The notes under the pieces were generated by a model. It saw only the letters and a list, made by a program, of their open reading frames with translations. It was not told the origin of the DNA and searched no databases. The translations under genes were made by a program, and so were the position numbers. DNA of 5,934 bases from Deltaproteobacteria bacterium (GTDB lineage Bacteria; Myxococcota; Myxococcia; Myxococcales; 40CM-4-68-19): assembly GCA_005879095.1 (NCBI GenBank), contig VBLM01000563.1, positions 1-5,934 on the forward strand, given 5' to 3'. Within the stretch, counting starts at the first letter, position 1; every line of letters starts with the position of its first letter. Positions 5,783-5,934 of the stretch are shown one piece after another.

Positions 5783-5934
5783 CGAGCCGATCATCGCATC
5801 GACGTCGTCGACGACCTCGGGCGGCGCGCCCATCGGCCAGCTGGCGATCACCAGGGCGACGTGGTCTCCCGCTCGCACCACCGCCACTCTGCCGCGCACC
5901 TCGTCCGCCACCGAGAAGGAGAATCCGTACGCCT
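5741..5934 (-). CDS. 3' end of a minus-strand gene, product unknown (partial)
   Basis: Reading the minus strand from 5932 gives 63 codons without interruption to a TGA at 5743-5741; the 5' part lies outside the window. The visible peptide begins AYGFSFSVADEVRGRVAVVR and ends PGALPPGVF. Third positions are mostly G or C, and the alternation of short hydrophobic strands (RVAVVRAG, HVALVIASWP) with an acidic helix (PEVVDDVDAMIGSL) looks like a real folded C-terminus. The strand-strand-helix ending with a 'DVDxMIGSL' segment loosely recalls PsbP/DUF1795-type proteins, but the fragment is too short to assign. It converges on the DUF2520 gene and overlaps it by 42 bases. The other two minus-strand frames here give Arg-rich, implausible peptides. 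Confidence 0.7.
   Translation of the reverse strand, partial: AYGFSFSVADEVRGRVAVVRAGDHVALVIASWPMGAPPEVVDDVDAMIGSLGPIPGALPPGVF

Overview
This is an ordinary-looking, very GC-rich chromosomal segment from a Gram-negative bacterium. Two proteins carry lipoprotein signal peptides, codon third positions are almost always G or C, and genes are tightly packed. The mix (class I uridine kinase, large S41 lipoprotein protease, ClpA-like AAA+ paralogue, DUF2520 protein) would fit a myxobacterium or related deltaproteobacterial lineage. That placement is an inference without phylogenetic support. No tRNA, rRNA, CRISPR array, insertion sequence or phage gene is visible.

The left half (about 44-2562) is a minus-strand gene cluster read right to left. 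It holds uridine kinase (udk), then a secreted or lipid-anchored S41 serine peptidase with a PDZ domain, then a small Cys-containing lipoprotein that starts one base after the peptidase stop codon. A nested GC-rich inverted repeat fills most of the 58-base gap between udk and the peptidase gene.

The right half (about 2622-5782) is a plus-strand pair that diverges from udk across a gap of roughly 60-70 bases. The first gene encodes a double-ring AAA+ unfoldase of the Clp class I type: double Clp N-domain, Pro-rich linker, D1 and D2, with no middle coiled-coil domain. The second encodes a DUF2520 Rossmann-fold protein joined to it by an ATGA stop/start overlap. The 3' end of a further minus-strand gene enters from the right edge and overlaps the DUF2520 gene tail to tail by 42 bases.

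Uridine kinase acts in cytoplasmic pyrimidine salvage. The peptidase and the small lipoprotein probably act together in the envelope. The Clp ATPase is a cytoplasmic protein remodelling machine. I found no convincing undescribed multi-gene system. The points most worth a second look are the loss of the D1 pore-loop aromatic in the Clp protein, its Met-Gly-Phe loop at the ClpP-docking position, the Clp/DUF2520 coupling, and the peptidase/lipoprotein pair.
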